DNA of 64,000 nt from NCBI GenBank assembly GCA_037576195.1, contig CM075102.1, positions 42,528,745 to 42,592,744 of the forward strand, read 5' to 3'. Positions 1 through 10,643 of the stretch are shown here, in pieces. This DNA comes from Phytoseiulus persimilis (lineage: Eukaryota > Arthropoda > Arachnida > Mesostigmata > Phytoseiidae). The notes under the pieces were generated by a model, which was not told the origin of the DNA, searched no databases, and saw nothing but the letters and a program-made list of their open reading frames with translations. How positions within the stretch are numbered: position 1 is the stretch's first letter; each line of letters begins with the position of its first letter. Both the position numbers and the translations under genes were made by a program.

Positions 1-2722
1 TCAATAATGGGCACACAGATGTCGCAGTGAGCTGGGAGCATGAACGTGCGACAGAGTCGTCGACGAAGCGGCGACGATGCCTCCCAGCCCAATCGCAGCC
101 TCCGATGATTCCAGAAGAGTGCTCTCTGGATTGTTCCGTCTTTCCAATCAAGAGTATGTGTCTTGAAACCGATGTTCTTGCGGATATTTCCCGCCGGATT
201 CAGTTCTGAAACAGCGAGCTGATTAGTGGGACACGTCTTGGCTCCCAGGCTGTCGTCACTGATTAGATCGTAGCGTGTAACCAGGAAAGCCAGTTGTGAT
301 CAGTCATGATATCATTCCTCCCCCATTCGGAGATTCCGATGAAACGCTTCGAATAAATTCGTGGATGTATTGGATGGCCTTCAGGGCTTTTCCAGCGCCG
401 AACGGTCTCAGACCTCGTTCTGACAAGAACTCGCAGTCATCTCCAGAGTGAACCCGAAAGCACGTGCCGGGGGCTCCTAATCACGCGAATTTCTCCCATA
501 GACAGGGGAAAACTACTTTCAGCGTTCGACGTTTTCCATTATGTACGATATTCCCAACGCATTCCACACGGGAACCCATTCCATTAAAATGCACTCATGC
601 AGGTGCAGGATCTGTGAAAATTGCTCGGCTCGCGCAACTACATTGAACATAAACAATATTTCAGACACGCGCCGAAGCATGAAAACTACGTAGCTTGCAG
701 CATGTTCCGCTTCCTGTTAATAGTTATGGCCCCGGTACTTCACCCAACTTGTGCTTCAGGAGCCTTGTTCGCGTTGCCTCTCGGAGAGCTGTCCAGCGAG
801 CAGATGACCCAGATCGAACAGAAAGGAGATTCAAAACAGCTTTGCATAACCGCGAGAATCGACGGCTGGCTTTCGCCAGAGTCACATCAGCTCCCTGCAG
901 GACGCAACGTAGCTCAGGGTTGACCACGACATACTTATCGAGATCTTTTCCAACCTGAACCTTCATTCGGGAACGATCGTTCGTGAATTACAACTCAAGC
1001 TGTTTCGAAGCTTCTTCCCTTGCACTGCGAGGAGGACAGCTAGAAAGTTCAGCCACCGCTCATTGGTTGTCTCTCGGACGGATTCGTAATTCCGCCCAAC
1101 ACAGGTGACCGAAACTTATCCTCACAACCATCGAGCTCACGACCGCCAACTGTGGATAGACCAGCGGTTTTGGCAGCACGGCATGACTTGGAGACCTTCA
1201 AGCTGACTCCGTTTCCATGCAGCTCAAGGAAGGGATTCCCTGACGAATATTTATGATGGATCTCGTGGGAGCCTTCTTTTACTCCGAACCAGAGCCGGCA
1301 TGGTCAACAACAGGCTGCTCTCAATCGAGGGTTAGCACAAACGGCAGCCCGTGTCGTCATCGGGAGCGAGGGTGAGAGTGACACTGGAGAAGGAGTCCCA
1401 CCTGGTAGAGGACTCTCATCTAGACGGAACGTGAAAACGCTGGGAAGGGCCCAAACAGCATTGTCAAACTTGGACAGTCGGAATGATCCGTCAAGGCGAA
1501 ACGATTCGTTCATCGAGTGGAAGGGGTTAGTTGGTGCATATGAGAGACCAATAAATATGCCACCCATCCTATAACCATCCATCAATCCACGGGGACGAGG
1601 GTGGGAGGATGTATAGATCGTCAAATAATGTCTCACTGTCGACTAGCTTTGACGAGTTTCTCAGGGAGACAATCGAGGAGCGCCCCTACCCAGTCACGCC
1701 GCCGTCGTGGGGTGAGCGGAGAGAGGATTCGCGAAGAATTCTGTTTCTTTTCGATCCTAAAGCATCTATCCGACTCCTCTCCCAAACGACACGAGCAGGC
1801 TGCCGTTTGACGAGGCCCAGAACCCGAACCAATGAAGACAAAGCGATTCTGACTATGATCGTCTCCATCGTTTCTGAACAGTTCAGAGCCGAGGGGTCAT
1901 TCTCTCTAGACGTACAGCTTTTTCCGGCATCATCGCATCGAATCCGCGCTCCAAGGGAGCCTTTTTTAGTCTCGGGAAGAGGTTGACGTTGCACCCGAAC
2001 GCGACTCTCGTCCGGGACAGATACGGAGCCCCAAGACTTTCCGAGCGCTCGGAAGCCTTCATCCGACCGGAATATTTCCAAATCTCTCTCCGACGCAACA
2101 GCGAATGCGGCAGATGAGAAGAACAGGTTATCGTACCCTTCCGAGAGTGATCACTTCCGCACAACGGCTGTATTTCCCCGCGTGTTTCTCGAAACTTGTT
2201 GCTTCGACGGGTTGTATTTCCGGTCAACTGATATTGTATCCCAGTGAGCCGGAGCTCTCTTGACACAGCTAAAGGAAAGGCAGCTGGAGAGAACTGCCGT
2301 CAAGTCCTGCGAGTCGGCAGATCGAGTACGTGTCGTCTTTCTCTAACAACTCACTCAGAGCGAATCATCAAAGAGCAACGCCGGGTGTCGTGACTCGGGG
2401 AGCAAACTGAACTAGTCCGGCAGGGGCCCAAACAATCCGAGGGCGATGAACACGTAACCGAAACTATTCGCCTCGGGTGTGCGGGCGAAGCCTCGAAAAC
2501 GAGAGAGAGCAGGGCCTCCTGCCATGGCAAGTTCCGTCGAAAGTCTTAGACTGTGTTAGCTAGTTGACAACGTACGGCGGCTACGCCATGATTTACAAGA
2601 TGAGTTACAATCATGCGTGACCGCTGCAGGTCCTCCATCACACAATCTGGGACCTGGAATCCCAAGGAGGTTAGAATGGAGGAAGATAGGTCGGACGGAG
2701 GTCATTTGTTGGAAGGTACATA
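1..2722. other. Left flank without a recognisable gene
   Basis: No conserved domain could be recognised on either strand. Several medium open frames exist, for example minus-strand frames at 724-966 and 1304-1636 and a plus-strand frame at 702-923 with a hydrophobic start. None matches a family I know, and none has convincing paired splice sites. On the minus strand between about 1 and 280 one frame stays open into the window edge, so part of a gene lying to the left cannot be excluded. I see no simple repeats or transposon ends here. Confidence 0.5.
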
Positions 2723-2754
2723 CACTACCGCCAAAAAGTTTGGGTACACCCCAC
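2723..2754 (+). repeat. Left terminal inverted repeat of the Tc1-like element
   Basis: This 32-base end is an exact inverted copy of 4536-4567. It starts directly after the TA at 2721-2722. Imperfect inverted similarity between the two ends runs inward to about position 2866. Confidence 0.95.
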
Positions 2755-3150
2755 CTTTGATCGGAAACCGAACTAAATAGACCACATGAGTTGTCCGGTG
2801 AAGAAGTTGGACAGACACCGACTGCTTAGGATGATGAACTACGTTGTCATCATCACCGCTGTGCATGTTCTGCTCAGTCAGGCAAATTGGTGTAAAGAGC
2901 AGCACCGGAGCGGGCGGTCGGAGAATCACCGAGTTTTCCTGATTTCTTCATGACTGAGAGACTGAGCTCAGGGTCGAAATCCAGCTTCCCATCTGTCTGT
3001 TGATCCGGAGAAAAAAACGGGGGAAATCCGCTTCGTTTTGCTCTATGAAATAGAATATTGAGGTAGAGTCATCTAATGAAGTACTTGCATCCCGTTGGAA
3101 AATGAAGTTGATAATGATGTCAAGTCGTCGTGCCTCGCAGTCACTGAAGA

Positions 3151-4194
3151 ATGGCTCCGAGGAATCAGTTTTCGACCGAGAAGCGTGCCGCCATAGTGGC
3201 TCTGAGAAAGGCTGGACACAGTTTGCGAGCCATAGCCGGCCTCGAAAGGGTATCCGTTCTTGGCGTCCAGCTAACTCTCCAGCGATACGATGAGACTGGC
3301 GGTTATCGTGATCGGCCAAGAGCAGGTGCGCCTCGGAAAACCACAAGGCGGGAGGACCTGTTTATCACTACGCTCTGCAAGAGGGATAGATTCAAGTCGG
3401 CTCGCGAAATACGTTGTGAACTAATGGCAAGTCGGGGAGGAAGTATCTCTCTGAGCACAATCAAGTACCGTCTTAACGGAGTTGGGTTGATGGGTCGGAT
3501 CGCTTCCCGAAAACCGCTGCTCCGGCCCGGTAATCGGCTGAAAAGGCTTGCTTGGGCTAAGGAACACAAGAACTGGACGCATTCTGAGTGGAAAAAGGTC
3601 CTCTTCACCGACGAATCGAAGTTCGAGATCTTCAGCACGAGAAGACGCAGGTACGTTCGCCGCAAACGTGGTGAGCGCATGCTTCCTGCTTGCATTGTAC
3701 CCACCGTGAAGCATGGTGGAGGATCCGTCATGGTTTGGGGAGCGTTCGGAGGTGACCAAGTCGGTGAGCTCATCAGAATCGACGGGCGGATGGATTCAAG
3801 TTACTATCATCGAGTATTGGTGAGGCACGCCGTGCCCTCTGGAATCCGTCTGATCGGGCGAGGCTTCACTTTCCAGCAAGATAACGACCCGAAGCATACT
3901 TCCCATAGATGCCAAAACTATCTCCGATCCAAGCAGTCCAGACAACATCTAAAGATTATGACTTGGCCTCCGCAAAGCCCCGACTTGAATCCCATCGAGC
4001 TGCCCTGGGATCATCTGGATAGAGCCATTCGGGATACCCCGATCACAAATTCAAATATGTTGTGGCATGTCTTGCAAGAGAGGTGGGCAGGAATCGGGCA
4101 GGAAGTCCTGGAGAAGTTGACGAGCAGGATGACACGTGTTTGCGCGGCCGTGATCCGCGCCAAAGGCAATTTCTTCGAAGAGAGCAAGGTCTGA
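3151..4194 (+). CDS. Tc1-family transposase, DD38E catalytic triad
   Basis: A 347-residue protein that would bind the terminal repeats and cut and paste the element in the nucleus. The N-terminal third (about residues 5-115) holds two helix-turn-helix (paired-like) units used for end binding, joined by a basic 'RPRAGAPRKT' hook near residues 55-64. The DDE/RNase H-like domain follows. The first Asp is D154 in 'FTDESKF', then comes the glycine-rich 'GGGSVMVWGAF' at 189-199, the second Asp is D244 in 'FQQDNDPKHTS', and the catalytic Glu is E283 in 'SPDLNPIE'. There are 38 residues between D244 and E283, four more than in classical Tc1. The frame has no stop or frameshift, and its ATG gives a typical Tc1 N-terminus. 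It lies entirely between the inverted repeats. Confidence 0.95.
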   Translation: MAPRNQFSTEKRAAIVALRKAGHSLRAIAGLERVSVLGVQLTLQRYDETGGYRDRPRAGAPRKTTRREDLFITTLCKRDRFKSAREIRCELMASRGGSISLSTIKYRLNGVGLMGRIASRKPLLRPGNRLKRLAWAKEHKNWTHSEWKKVLFTDESKFEIFSTRRRRYVRRKRGERMLPACIVPTVKHGGGSVMVWGAFGGDQVGELIRIDGRMDSSYYHRVLVRHAVPSGIRLIGRGFTFQQDNDPKHTSHRCQNYLRSKQSRQHLKIMTWPPQSPDLNPIELPWDHLDRAIRDTPITNSNMLWHVLQERWAGIGQEVLEKLTSRMTRVCAAVIRAKGNFFEESKV

Positions 4195-4535
4195 ACGGAC
4201 CTGAATCGCGCCGCCGTGCTCAATCCATTCATTTCGGGAGAACCGGCCACTGGGTTTCCGACGCATTTTTGTTGGACTCGATGGAGTTGGGGAGCTGGGA
4301 TTCGGTACCGAACTTAGTCTATTTGTTAGGAATAAATTCCGAGAATTTCGTTGTCCTGCGGCGATCCTTCTTGAAACTCCTCTACTTAGCACGACAGATG
4401 ATTGAGAAAATTACCCATCGCGATGATGATGACAACGAAGTTCCATCAACGAAGTCAGTCAGTGTGTGTTGCTCTTCCTGATCGGACTACTTCGGGCAAC
4501 TCGTGTGGTCTTTAATGTCCAGTTCCCGATCAGAA

Positions 4536-4567
4536 GTGGGGTGTACCCAAACTTTTTGGCGGTAGTG
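4536..4567 (-). repeat. Right terminal inverted repeat of the Tc1-like element
   Basis: Inverted exact copy of 2723-2754, followed by the TA at 4568-4569. Weaker inverted similarity extends inward to about 4419, where a GATGATGATGACAACG block pairs with the GTTGTCATCATCA block of the left end. Confidence 0.95.
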
Positions 4568-4569
4568 TA

Positions 4570-5330
4570 CATCGACCGTTCCTCGTCCGGCTTTCAGCCT
4601 CATCCGAGAATCTCTCATTGTTCTAAGCTCGAAACAGATAACGAGAGGACGAGGTAATGCGCCCAATCTAACACCCGACTTCGGCAGTCTTGGCCTGAAG
4701 CGTAGAGAAGCGAGCGTCTCGATCCGAACAGTAAAATTGCTCGTTGGCACAGAACGATTCGGGATAAGTTTTCTAGAAATGCATGCCCTTCCCGTTCCGA
4801 GAGGGCTTTGGAGCTGGTTCTCGTGCCACCCGTACCGATATCAGCCACCACTGTTCTAGAGCTTTTCAAACACACCAGGCTTGATTGTAATGGCAATTGC
4901 ATATTCAGCCTTCATTTATGCGCGTGTCTTGTGATGTGACACTCTGATCACTTTTGAAGAGGCGCGACTCTACGAGAATACTCCGTCTCCCCCCCCCCCT
5001 CGGATGGCCATCTTGGTGGTCAACCCGTTTCGGTGCTTTCCGGATCACGTGAGTCTTATCGGTTGAAAATTGACAACTCTCATGATTCAGCGTTTCGAAT
5101 CCCATGTGCGAGTGCATCATGGGTTAGGGAGTTATTCTGTGTGCCCTCCTCGGTATATTCGGAATCATAGATCAACCACTGAACCTTTAAAAGGCCGATG
5201 ATCTACCAAACTGAGCATGTGCTGTTGGTGAAAATTAAGCTCGTTGAAGAAGTTCGAACGCCTGGATTTGATGTCGTCGGGTCTCCATCGGGAGTTCATG
5301 CTTTAGGACGTCATTAAACACGGCTGGGAG
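4570..5330. other. Spacer between the two mobile elements
   Basis: No gene recognised. A run of 11 C lies at 4989-4999. The only open frames are short and unsupported. Confidence 0.5.
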
Positions 5331-5339
5331 ACTCGTGAA
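5331..5339 (+). repeat. Left copy of target-site duplication
   Basis: ACTCGTGAA, repeated at 5528-5536 on the far side of the inverted-repeat element; read as a target-site duplication. Confidence 0.75.
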
Positions 5340-5340
5340 A

Positions 5341-5527
5341 AGACATCATATTCCGTAGTACGGAGTACGGCAATTGAATTTCCGTACCGGCCCAGTACGG
5401 CAATTCATTTTCCGGACCGGGGGTGCGAAAATGAATTTCCGTACCAAGAAGTACGGAAATCGAATTGCCGTACTGGGCCGGTACGGAAATTCAATTGCCT
5501 TACTCCGTACTACGGAAAATGATGTCT
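5341..5527. mobile_element. Non-autonomous inverted-repeat (MULE- or foldback-like) element
   Basis: The 66-base arms 5341-5406 and 5462-5527 are inverted copies with only two mismatches, enclosing a spacer of about 55 bases. The arms are built from repeated TCCGTAC / GTACGGA units, giving palindromes within palindromes. The sequence ACTCGTGAA occurs directly at 5331-5339 and again at 5528-5536, abutting the element; a tenth base is A on one side and T on the other. A 9-10 bp target duplication with long terminal repeats is typical of Mutator-like elements, so this is probably a short derivative mobilised in trans. There is no coding capacity. The family assignment is inference; the inverted repeat and the flanking direct repeat are read directly. 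Confidence 0.85.
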
Positions 5528-5536
5528 ACTCGTGAA
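5528..5536 (+). repeat. Right copy of target-site duplication
   Basis: ACTCGTGAA, identical to 5331-5339. It directly follows the last base of the inverted-repeat element. Confidence 0.75.
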
Positions 5537-6412
5537 TCGAGATGCTCGATTTGCCGAGGACAAGTTCGATAGGTCAGTTCCCTCAGACATTACGAAGGAT
5601 TGCAATGATTCTGCAGCTCACAATGCTGTCGCGGCTTCTGCCGGTGACTCCCGGCAAGTGGATATGAACGGAGCTGAAGCTGCGGGTTCTGCAGAGACGT
5701 CGAAAAAATTCAGTCCCTCTGCCGGATAAAATTTATATTTCGAAGTGCTTCCGACTCCGTCGGAGCAGCGGCCGGATTCCTCCCCAGCGGCCGGATTCCT
5801 CCCCAGGGAGAACTGACACTCTATAAGATGATCCGGGAATCCGGAGCCGAATGGCTATTTTTGAATGGGTATCTAGCTCTTCAGGTGAATGCGTTGCAGA
5901 GGAGTTCACAAGCTCGTTCCAGAACCGCGAGACGGTCCCGCAGTTAACGCAATCGGTCAATGAGTCGCGCTGTGTTTGGAGCTGCAAGCTGTCGACTTGA
6001 TCATTCTCGCATGGGGAGCGTGTCCATACAGTGGGTTGGCGTGCACAGCGTCGATCTTATGAGAATCCAGCGACAGGAGCGCGCCGTCTCTCATGGAACC
6101 ATCTGCGAGTCCTGCCTTGAAGGTGATAACACGGTCGTTGGAGCTCTTAACTACACATCAGGGAACGCCTGGCATAACTTGTTCGGACGCCACGCTGGCA
6201 ACGCTTCGTCAGTAGCGTTAGGGATGCTGAGTCAGTAGAATATTATGAGAAATGAGACAGCGAACGTTTTGTCATAGTAACACTGCGCTTGTTCCTTGCC
6301 ATATATTCCGATGTTGGAGCGAGGTGATATCAAATAGTTTAACAGATCGGTTTCAGTCTATGAACACAGCTTCTGTACAGATGAGTCTAATAAAATGAGA
6401 CCCCAGAGCCTT
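5537..6412. other. Spacer downstream of TBP with unassigned open frames
   Basis: No recognised gene. A plus-strand frame open from about 5532 to 5729 encodes a hydrophilic, Ala/Ser/Asp-rich stretch. Another plus frame (about 5705-5950) contains 'ELTLYKMIRESGAEW' and then a CAG|GTGAAT donor-like site near 5884, which could be an exon of an unknown gene. Support is only the open frame and one splice-like site. A 19-bp exact tandem duplication sits at 5767-5804. Confidence 0.35.
5767..5804. repeat. Exact tandem duplication of a 19-bp unit
   Basis: AGCGGCCGGATTCCTCCCC occurs twice back to back (5767-5785 and 5786-5804) with no mismatch. Confidence 0.95.
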
Positions 6413-7864
6413 CTAAGTTTTCCGGAAACCTTTTAGAATCGGGTAGATGTTATCAAAAGCTTCGTAGATTTCAGAGCGTACTTTGGCACCGGTGAGGACA
6501 ACCTGCAAAAAATCGGAATTGTCATTTCTGGGAAAACTTTTCAACGCGGACGCTGAGAAAATTTTGGAACGGATCGAACTTGCTTTCCGGAACTGATCTG
6601 AGACCAACCTTGCCCGAAACGAATATTAAAAGAACGATTCTCGGTTTGACCATACGGTATATCAGGCCAGGGAAGAGCTCGGGCTCGTACGAGGAGAATT
6701 GACAGTGAGTGAGGACCAGCCCCTCCAGCCGTATGGGGAAGCGGACATCACAACTGCCGACCATATTTTGAATCTTGAAGTCGAGGAATTTCGCCTGAAA
6801 ACGCAACAATGGTAGTCAGGAGAGGACAGTGAGCTGCTTACCAGAGAAGGACCTCGGTCCTCGTATGCATTGGGGTACAACTCTCCCCCAGGAGGAAATC
6901 GCTAACCTCAAACCCTAGTTTCTGAACTATCCTTGCGTACTTCCTGGCTGCGAATCGAGATTGATCTTCGGATTTCGCACCCGTGCACACCATCTTGCCA
7001 GAGGAGAAAATCAAGGCCGTCGTTCGTGGATCCCGGATACGCATAATAACAGCTGCGAAACGCTTGGGATTGTACTCAGCGTTACGCGCTTGGAGTGCGA
7101 TTTTCTGCCAACGAGGAAGTCGATAGTTAGCATTGTTTATATCTTGATGGATTGACGCTTCATCTGTTTTTCAATCCAAGAACGAGGAGAGACATTTGGC
7201 ACATCACGACGGCGACGGTTCAGAACGCACCTTGAGATCTAATTTACATCCGAGATTCACAGTGGAAACTATATTTTGTAATTGAGGAATTATATTAGGA
7301 TCGACCGACGCAGGCGTTTGAGGCGCAGGTGTGGCGGGAGCGGCGAAGTTGCCTACGTCTTTTGATGGGTGCTGCAAGCAGAAAAACTCGCTCAACAATG
7401 GCACGATTCTTTCTTCGTTCGCGTCTTCCCGACTGTCGGAATCCTAAGAGCAGTTGTAGACACATGGAGAGGGTACTCACAGCTGGTGTTGTGCTCCCGA
7501 GGGGCGCTGTGTGACCCATGGGAGTTTGTGGTTGCATCATAGCCTGGGGAGTCATCCCGACCGATGGCGGAAATTGGTTCGACCTTGAAAGAAAAATGAC
7601 TCCGATAACAATACGATATAAAATACGATAACACGGGTGGTTTTGCGAATCGAGTCTCTCTGGGATTCCCGAACAACGCTGATGATCTTGTTACCGTGGT
7701 GTGGCTGCATCGTGGTGCATTGGCTGCATCGGAGATGGAGAAGGCAGCATGAGTCTGTTTAATGACTGGAGATGGGCTTCTTCGGCGTTGTCCAGACCGC
7801 CCATGTTCGCCCAGACGTTTGGCGAGCTCATTCCCAAACCGTGAGCGTTTCCGTGTGGATCCAT
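6413..7864 (-). CDS. TATA-box-binding protein (TBP), six exons
   Basis: General transcription factor that binds and bends the TATA box in the nucleus as part of TFIID and related complexes. Minus-strand exons are 7864-7695, 7583-7481, 7371-7231, 7104-6907, 6794-6609 and 6502-6413, joined by GT-AG introns of 106-126 bp; the joined frame gives 295 residues. Residues 1-115 form a variable Met/Pro/Gln-rich N-terminus. The two-repeat saddle core runs from about residue 117 to the end, with nearly invariant blocks such as '[15 protein letters not shown]', '[18 protein letters not shown]', '[14 protein letters not shown]', '[15 protein letters not shown]' and 'VVLTGAKVR'. It ends 'ILKGFRKT'. The chosen ATG follows a CAG-like site at about 7865, so a 5'UTR intron is possible. 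One oddity: the exon 4/5 joint gives Glu204, where Pro or Ala is usual ('GF-P-AKF'). Confidence 0.97.
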
Positions 7865-9644
7865 GCTGAGAACACTGGAAATTGCTCCTCGGCTTGAAAT
7901 TGTGTGATCTCCGACCGAGCGTTAGAGCCCGCAACCAATGAAGCTCTCGTTCCCAATCACCTAGGAGTTTTGAAAACATTAGTAATTAGTATTGTCTCCA
8001 TTTGCGCCCATTCGATTCCTATGATCGACCGAAAACAGTATAGCACTTGTTGCAGAGCGAGAGTCCGCGTCCGGACGGGAGTCCCGCATAAAAGACAGTG
8101 AGGAATACTTCCTCGGCCGATGCCTGGGAATTCTTCCGAATGTTTCCAGACAGAAATTTCGGAAAGACAAAGCTCGTCCCGAGTCGCAATCGATTGGAAC
8201 CGGTTGCGGTAAACAACGAACGGTGAAATTGACAGCATGTTCACTCGATAAGCGTGGCGAAGAACAGTTTTTTCGGACTTACCGGCGAAGATTAGAGTAC
8301 TCCACTACACACGACAACGGCGGCGAATCTTACATTAGATTGCTTCGACTTCCTTACGTCGAAAGCAGTGCAGCCTCGCGCTACTGCTATGGGCACGGGA
8401 TACTCAGTAGCGGGTGACGAAAGCAGGCAACGAAGGTTTGATGCTCTCACAGAACTTCTCAATCTAATCGGGCGTCGTTGAGACGGTGGATTCTTTCCGA
8501 ATGGAATCTCATGGAACCAACGGGTCCGGGTCCGAGTCATGCGGTAGGATCCAAGATGGCGGCACTCTGCATGTTTTGTTTGGTTGCGATCACAGTCCCG
8601 GAGCGAGGCGGATGAACGCATTCGTTCGGGAGGGAGAGAGCGCGCGAAGAGCGAACGAGGGTTCTGTGACGTGGACCAGGTACGGAGGCTGGCGCTTTGC
8701 ATACTGCTCTTAGATGCACAGGTTCCTCATTCCGAAATCTTAGTCCGCTCGTAATTCTCGCCGTGCGCGTCGCTGGAGGAGTCTTTGAGTTTGGTATTGA
8801 TGTCTGTCGTTGTTTATCGCTCACACAAGATCGAAGTCGATGACCGCGCCAACAGATTCCGTCAACGAAAATTCCCGTTTCTGTTTCCATCATTTCGTTC
8901 ATGTTCGGTTGCGACGAGCTTATGTGAGACCGTCTTCCGGAAAACGCTCCACATCTTCAAGCTTCCGCTGATAAAGAGCGTCAAGGACTGAAACATTTGA
9001 GGACCTGCTCTCGTTGCCCATCTTGGCGGATGCATGGTCCGATATTTGAAGAATTACTATTCCATCTAGTCACCAGACTTCCTAGTTTCATCCCCCAGGA
9101 GATTCGGATAGACGAGATTCACGGAGGGAGAAACGAGCTCGCGCCACTCCTGAAGTGTTTGCCCCCGAGAATGAACAAGCTTTCGGCGCACATCTGTCTC
9201 GGCATCACAGCTTCTCCGGTTAGATTCAATTAATCAATGTCGAACTCGCAAGCGAGGTCCGTCGAAAGTTTCCGGGTCAGCGATGGATGGGAAAAAATAA
9301 TTTTCCAAGGTGAAACAGCTGCCCGCAGAGGGTCTCGGATCTCGTGACTTGGCCTGCAGAAGAAATGTCGGGGTGATACTCTGGGTATTTGTGGGTTCTC
9401 AGCCAAGAAAGAAAGCGCGCTTAGGGAGTGATCGCTCTGCCTCACGGAGCTGTGCGAAACTCGAATTGAGCGCGCTTTTTCTCAATGTCTCTCACTCCGT
9501 GAAAATGCATTCATTTGCTGCCTGCCGGGATCGAGACATCGAACGTAGCCAGCACTACCGAGCTGTCCACCATAAGACAAGGTCGCGCAGCCGGTCACTG
9601 CGAGAACACACTCCGAGCGCAAGACACAGAGAAACTGTCACAAA
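7865..9644. other. Intergenic region between TBP and SOD2
   Basis: TBP and SOD2 are divergent here, so this stretch should hold both promoters. I could not place either start site: there is no clear TATA element at a sensible distance from 9645 or 7864. Open frames on both strands (for example minus 8292-8702 and 8537-8902, which overlap each other) look like chance frames. Confidence 0.45.
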
Positions 9645-10247
9645 ATGCAAGCACTTCGCTCGGTTCGGCATCTTTCGAAAGCTCTGAGTCGTGGAAAAGC
9701 AACTCTGCCTGATCTTCCGTACGACTACAATGCTCTAGAACCGGTCATCTGTGCCGAGATCATGCAGCTGCATCATTCAAAACATCACAACGCTTACGTT
9801 ACCAACTACAACATCGCCGCCGAGAAGTTGCAAGAAGCTGTGAGCAGAGGTGATACGAGCGCACAAATTGCTCTCCAAGGACCTATCAAGTTCAACGGAG
9901 GCGGACACATAAACCACTCTATCTTCTGGCAAAATCTGTGCAGCCCGAAAGATTCGGGAGAACCCAGCGCGGAACTACAGGCAGCCATCAAGAAAGACTT
10001 CGGCAGTCTCGAAAACTTGAAGGAGAAAGTGTCTGCGGCTGCGGTGGCGGTCCAAGGATCAGGATGGTCCTGGTTGGCATACAACAAAGCAACAAAGAGT
10101 CTCCATGTCGCGGCGTGCCCCAATCAAGATCCGCTGGAAGCAACCACAGGTTTGGTGCCTCTGTTCGGNTCTGCGTTTCCAAGAAGAGCGCGAAAGGACG
10201 TTCTCGAGTATCGGTTCGATGAATATCTGACCGAAAATTCGCGCTGA
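9645..10247 (+). CDS. SOD2: Mitochondrial Mn superoxide dismutase, broken at its C-terminus
   Basis: Mn-SOD turns superoxide into oxygen and hydrogen peroxide in the mitochondrial matrix. The ATG at 9645 gives a basic, Ser/Arg-rich leader of about 18 residues, then the mature start '[13 protein letters not shown]'. Metal ligands H43 ('QLHHSKHH') and H91 ('GGGHINHS') are present, with the active-site 'VQGSGWSWL' and 'ACPNQDPL' blocks (Gln161). After 'TTGLVPLFG', at the ambiguous base 10169, homology stops. The 'DVWEHAYY' block with the last Asp and His ligands and the following helix, about 30 residues, is missing, and 26 unrelated residues precede a TGA. The rest is intact and intronless. A collapsed assembly gap at the N is the likeliest cause; a truncated pseudogene or retrocopy is the alternative. 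Confidence 0.9.
   Translation: MQALRSVRHLSKALSRGKATLPDLPYDYNALEPVICAEIMQLHHSKHHNAYVTNYNIAAEKLQEAVSRGDTSAQIALQGPIKFNGGGHINHSIFWQNLCSPKDSGEPSAELQAAIKKDFGSLENLKEKVSAAAVAVQGSGWSWLAYNKATKSLHVAACPNQDPLEATTGLVPLFXSAFPRRARKDVLEYRFDEYLTENSR
10169..10169. other. Ambiguous base (N) inside SOD2
   Basis: The only N in the window. It lies exactly where the SOD2 homology ends, about 90 nt short of the expected sequence. Confidence 0.95.
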
Positions 10248-10249
10248 GA

Positions 10250-10643
10250 AATTCGGAGTTATGACGTTTTGAATCTAGGCTTCGATTGAAATTGAGAGCA
10301 CAAGCTAGTGGAGAGTGTCACCTACGTCCACATCAAATTTGAGGTTAGCTCCGTATTCCTATGTGAATTATTCATTTTAATCCTCCTTCCCTCTTGCTGT
10401 ATGGCTTCTCTACTTCTCAAGTCTGGAACGACCCCCGCAGGGACCGTGGTTTCAGAACATGCTGTTGGTGCCGCTGCTGCTGCGGGCGACGTTTGTGCCA
10501 ACAGCAACAACAGTGGCGGCGACGGCGTGGTCAGCCACTGGAAGGGCTGAAAATCATACGCGCCGATACACCGCTAGCTACGGCGAAGTATACCATCACC
10601 ACCCTCAAGTCTCCTTGACGTTAGCCGTTGTGGGATCATCAGC
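10250..10643. other. SOD2 to CPR1 spacer with a short secreted-like open frame
   Basis: No recognised gene. A plus-strand ATG frame at 10459-10650 encodes 63 residues, with a hydrophobic start (MLLVPLLLRATFVPTA) and a His/Tyr-containing tail ('YTASYGEVYHHH'). It ends inside the TATA box of the cuticle gene. It has a signal-peptide look but no known family, so I treat it as a weak candidate. Confidence 0.35.

Larger units (their letters stand above)
2723..4567 (+). mobile_element. Complete Tc1-like DNA transposon (DD38E, Intruder-like)
   Basis: The element is bounded by TA dinucleotides at 2721-2722 and 4568-4569, the usual target-site duplication of the Tc1/mariner superfamily. The outer 32 bases of each end, starting CACTACCGCCAAAAAGTTTG, are identical inverted copies. 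Weaker inverted similarity continues for about 145 bp and includes a shared GTTGTCATCATCA block, so these are long terminal repeats. A single open frame of 347 residues fills the middle (3151-4194). Length, ends and coding capacity all look intact. The unusual catalytic spacing places it with DD38E ('Intruder') Tc1 relatives rather than classical DD34E Tc1. Intactness suggests a recent insertion; whether it still moves is inference. Confidence 0.95.
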
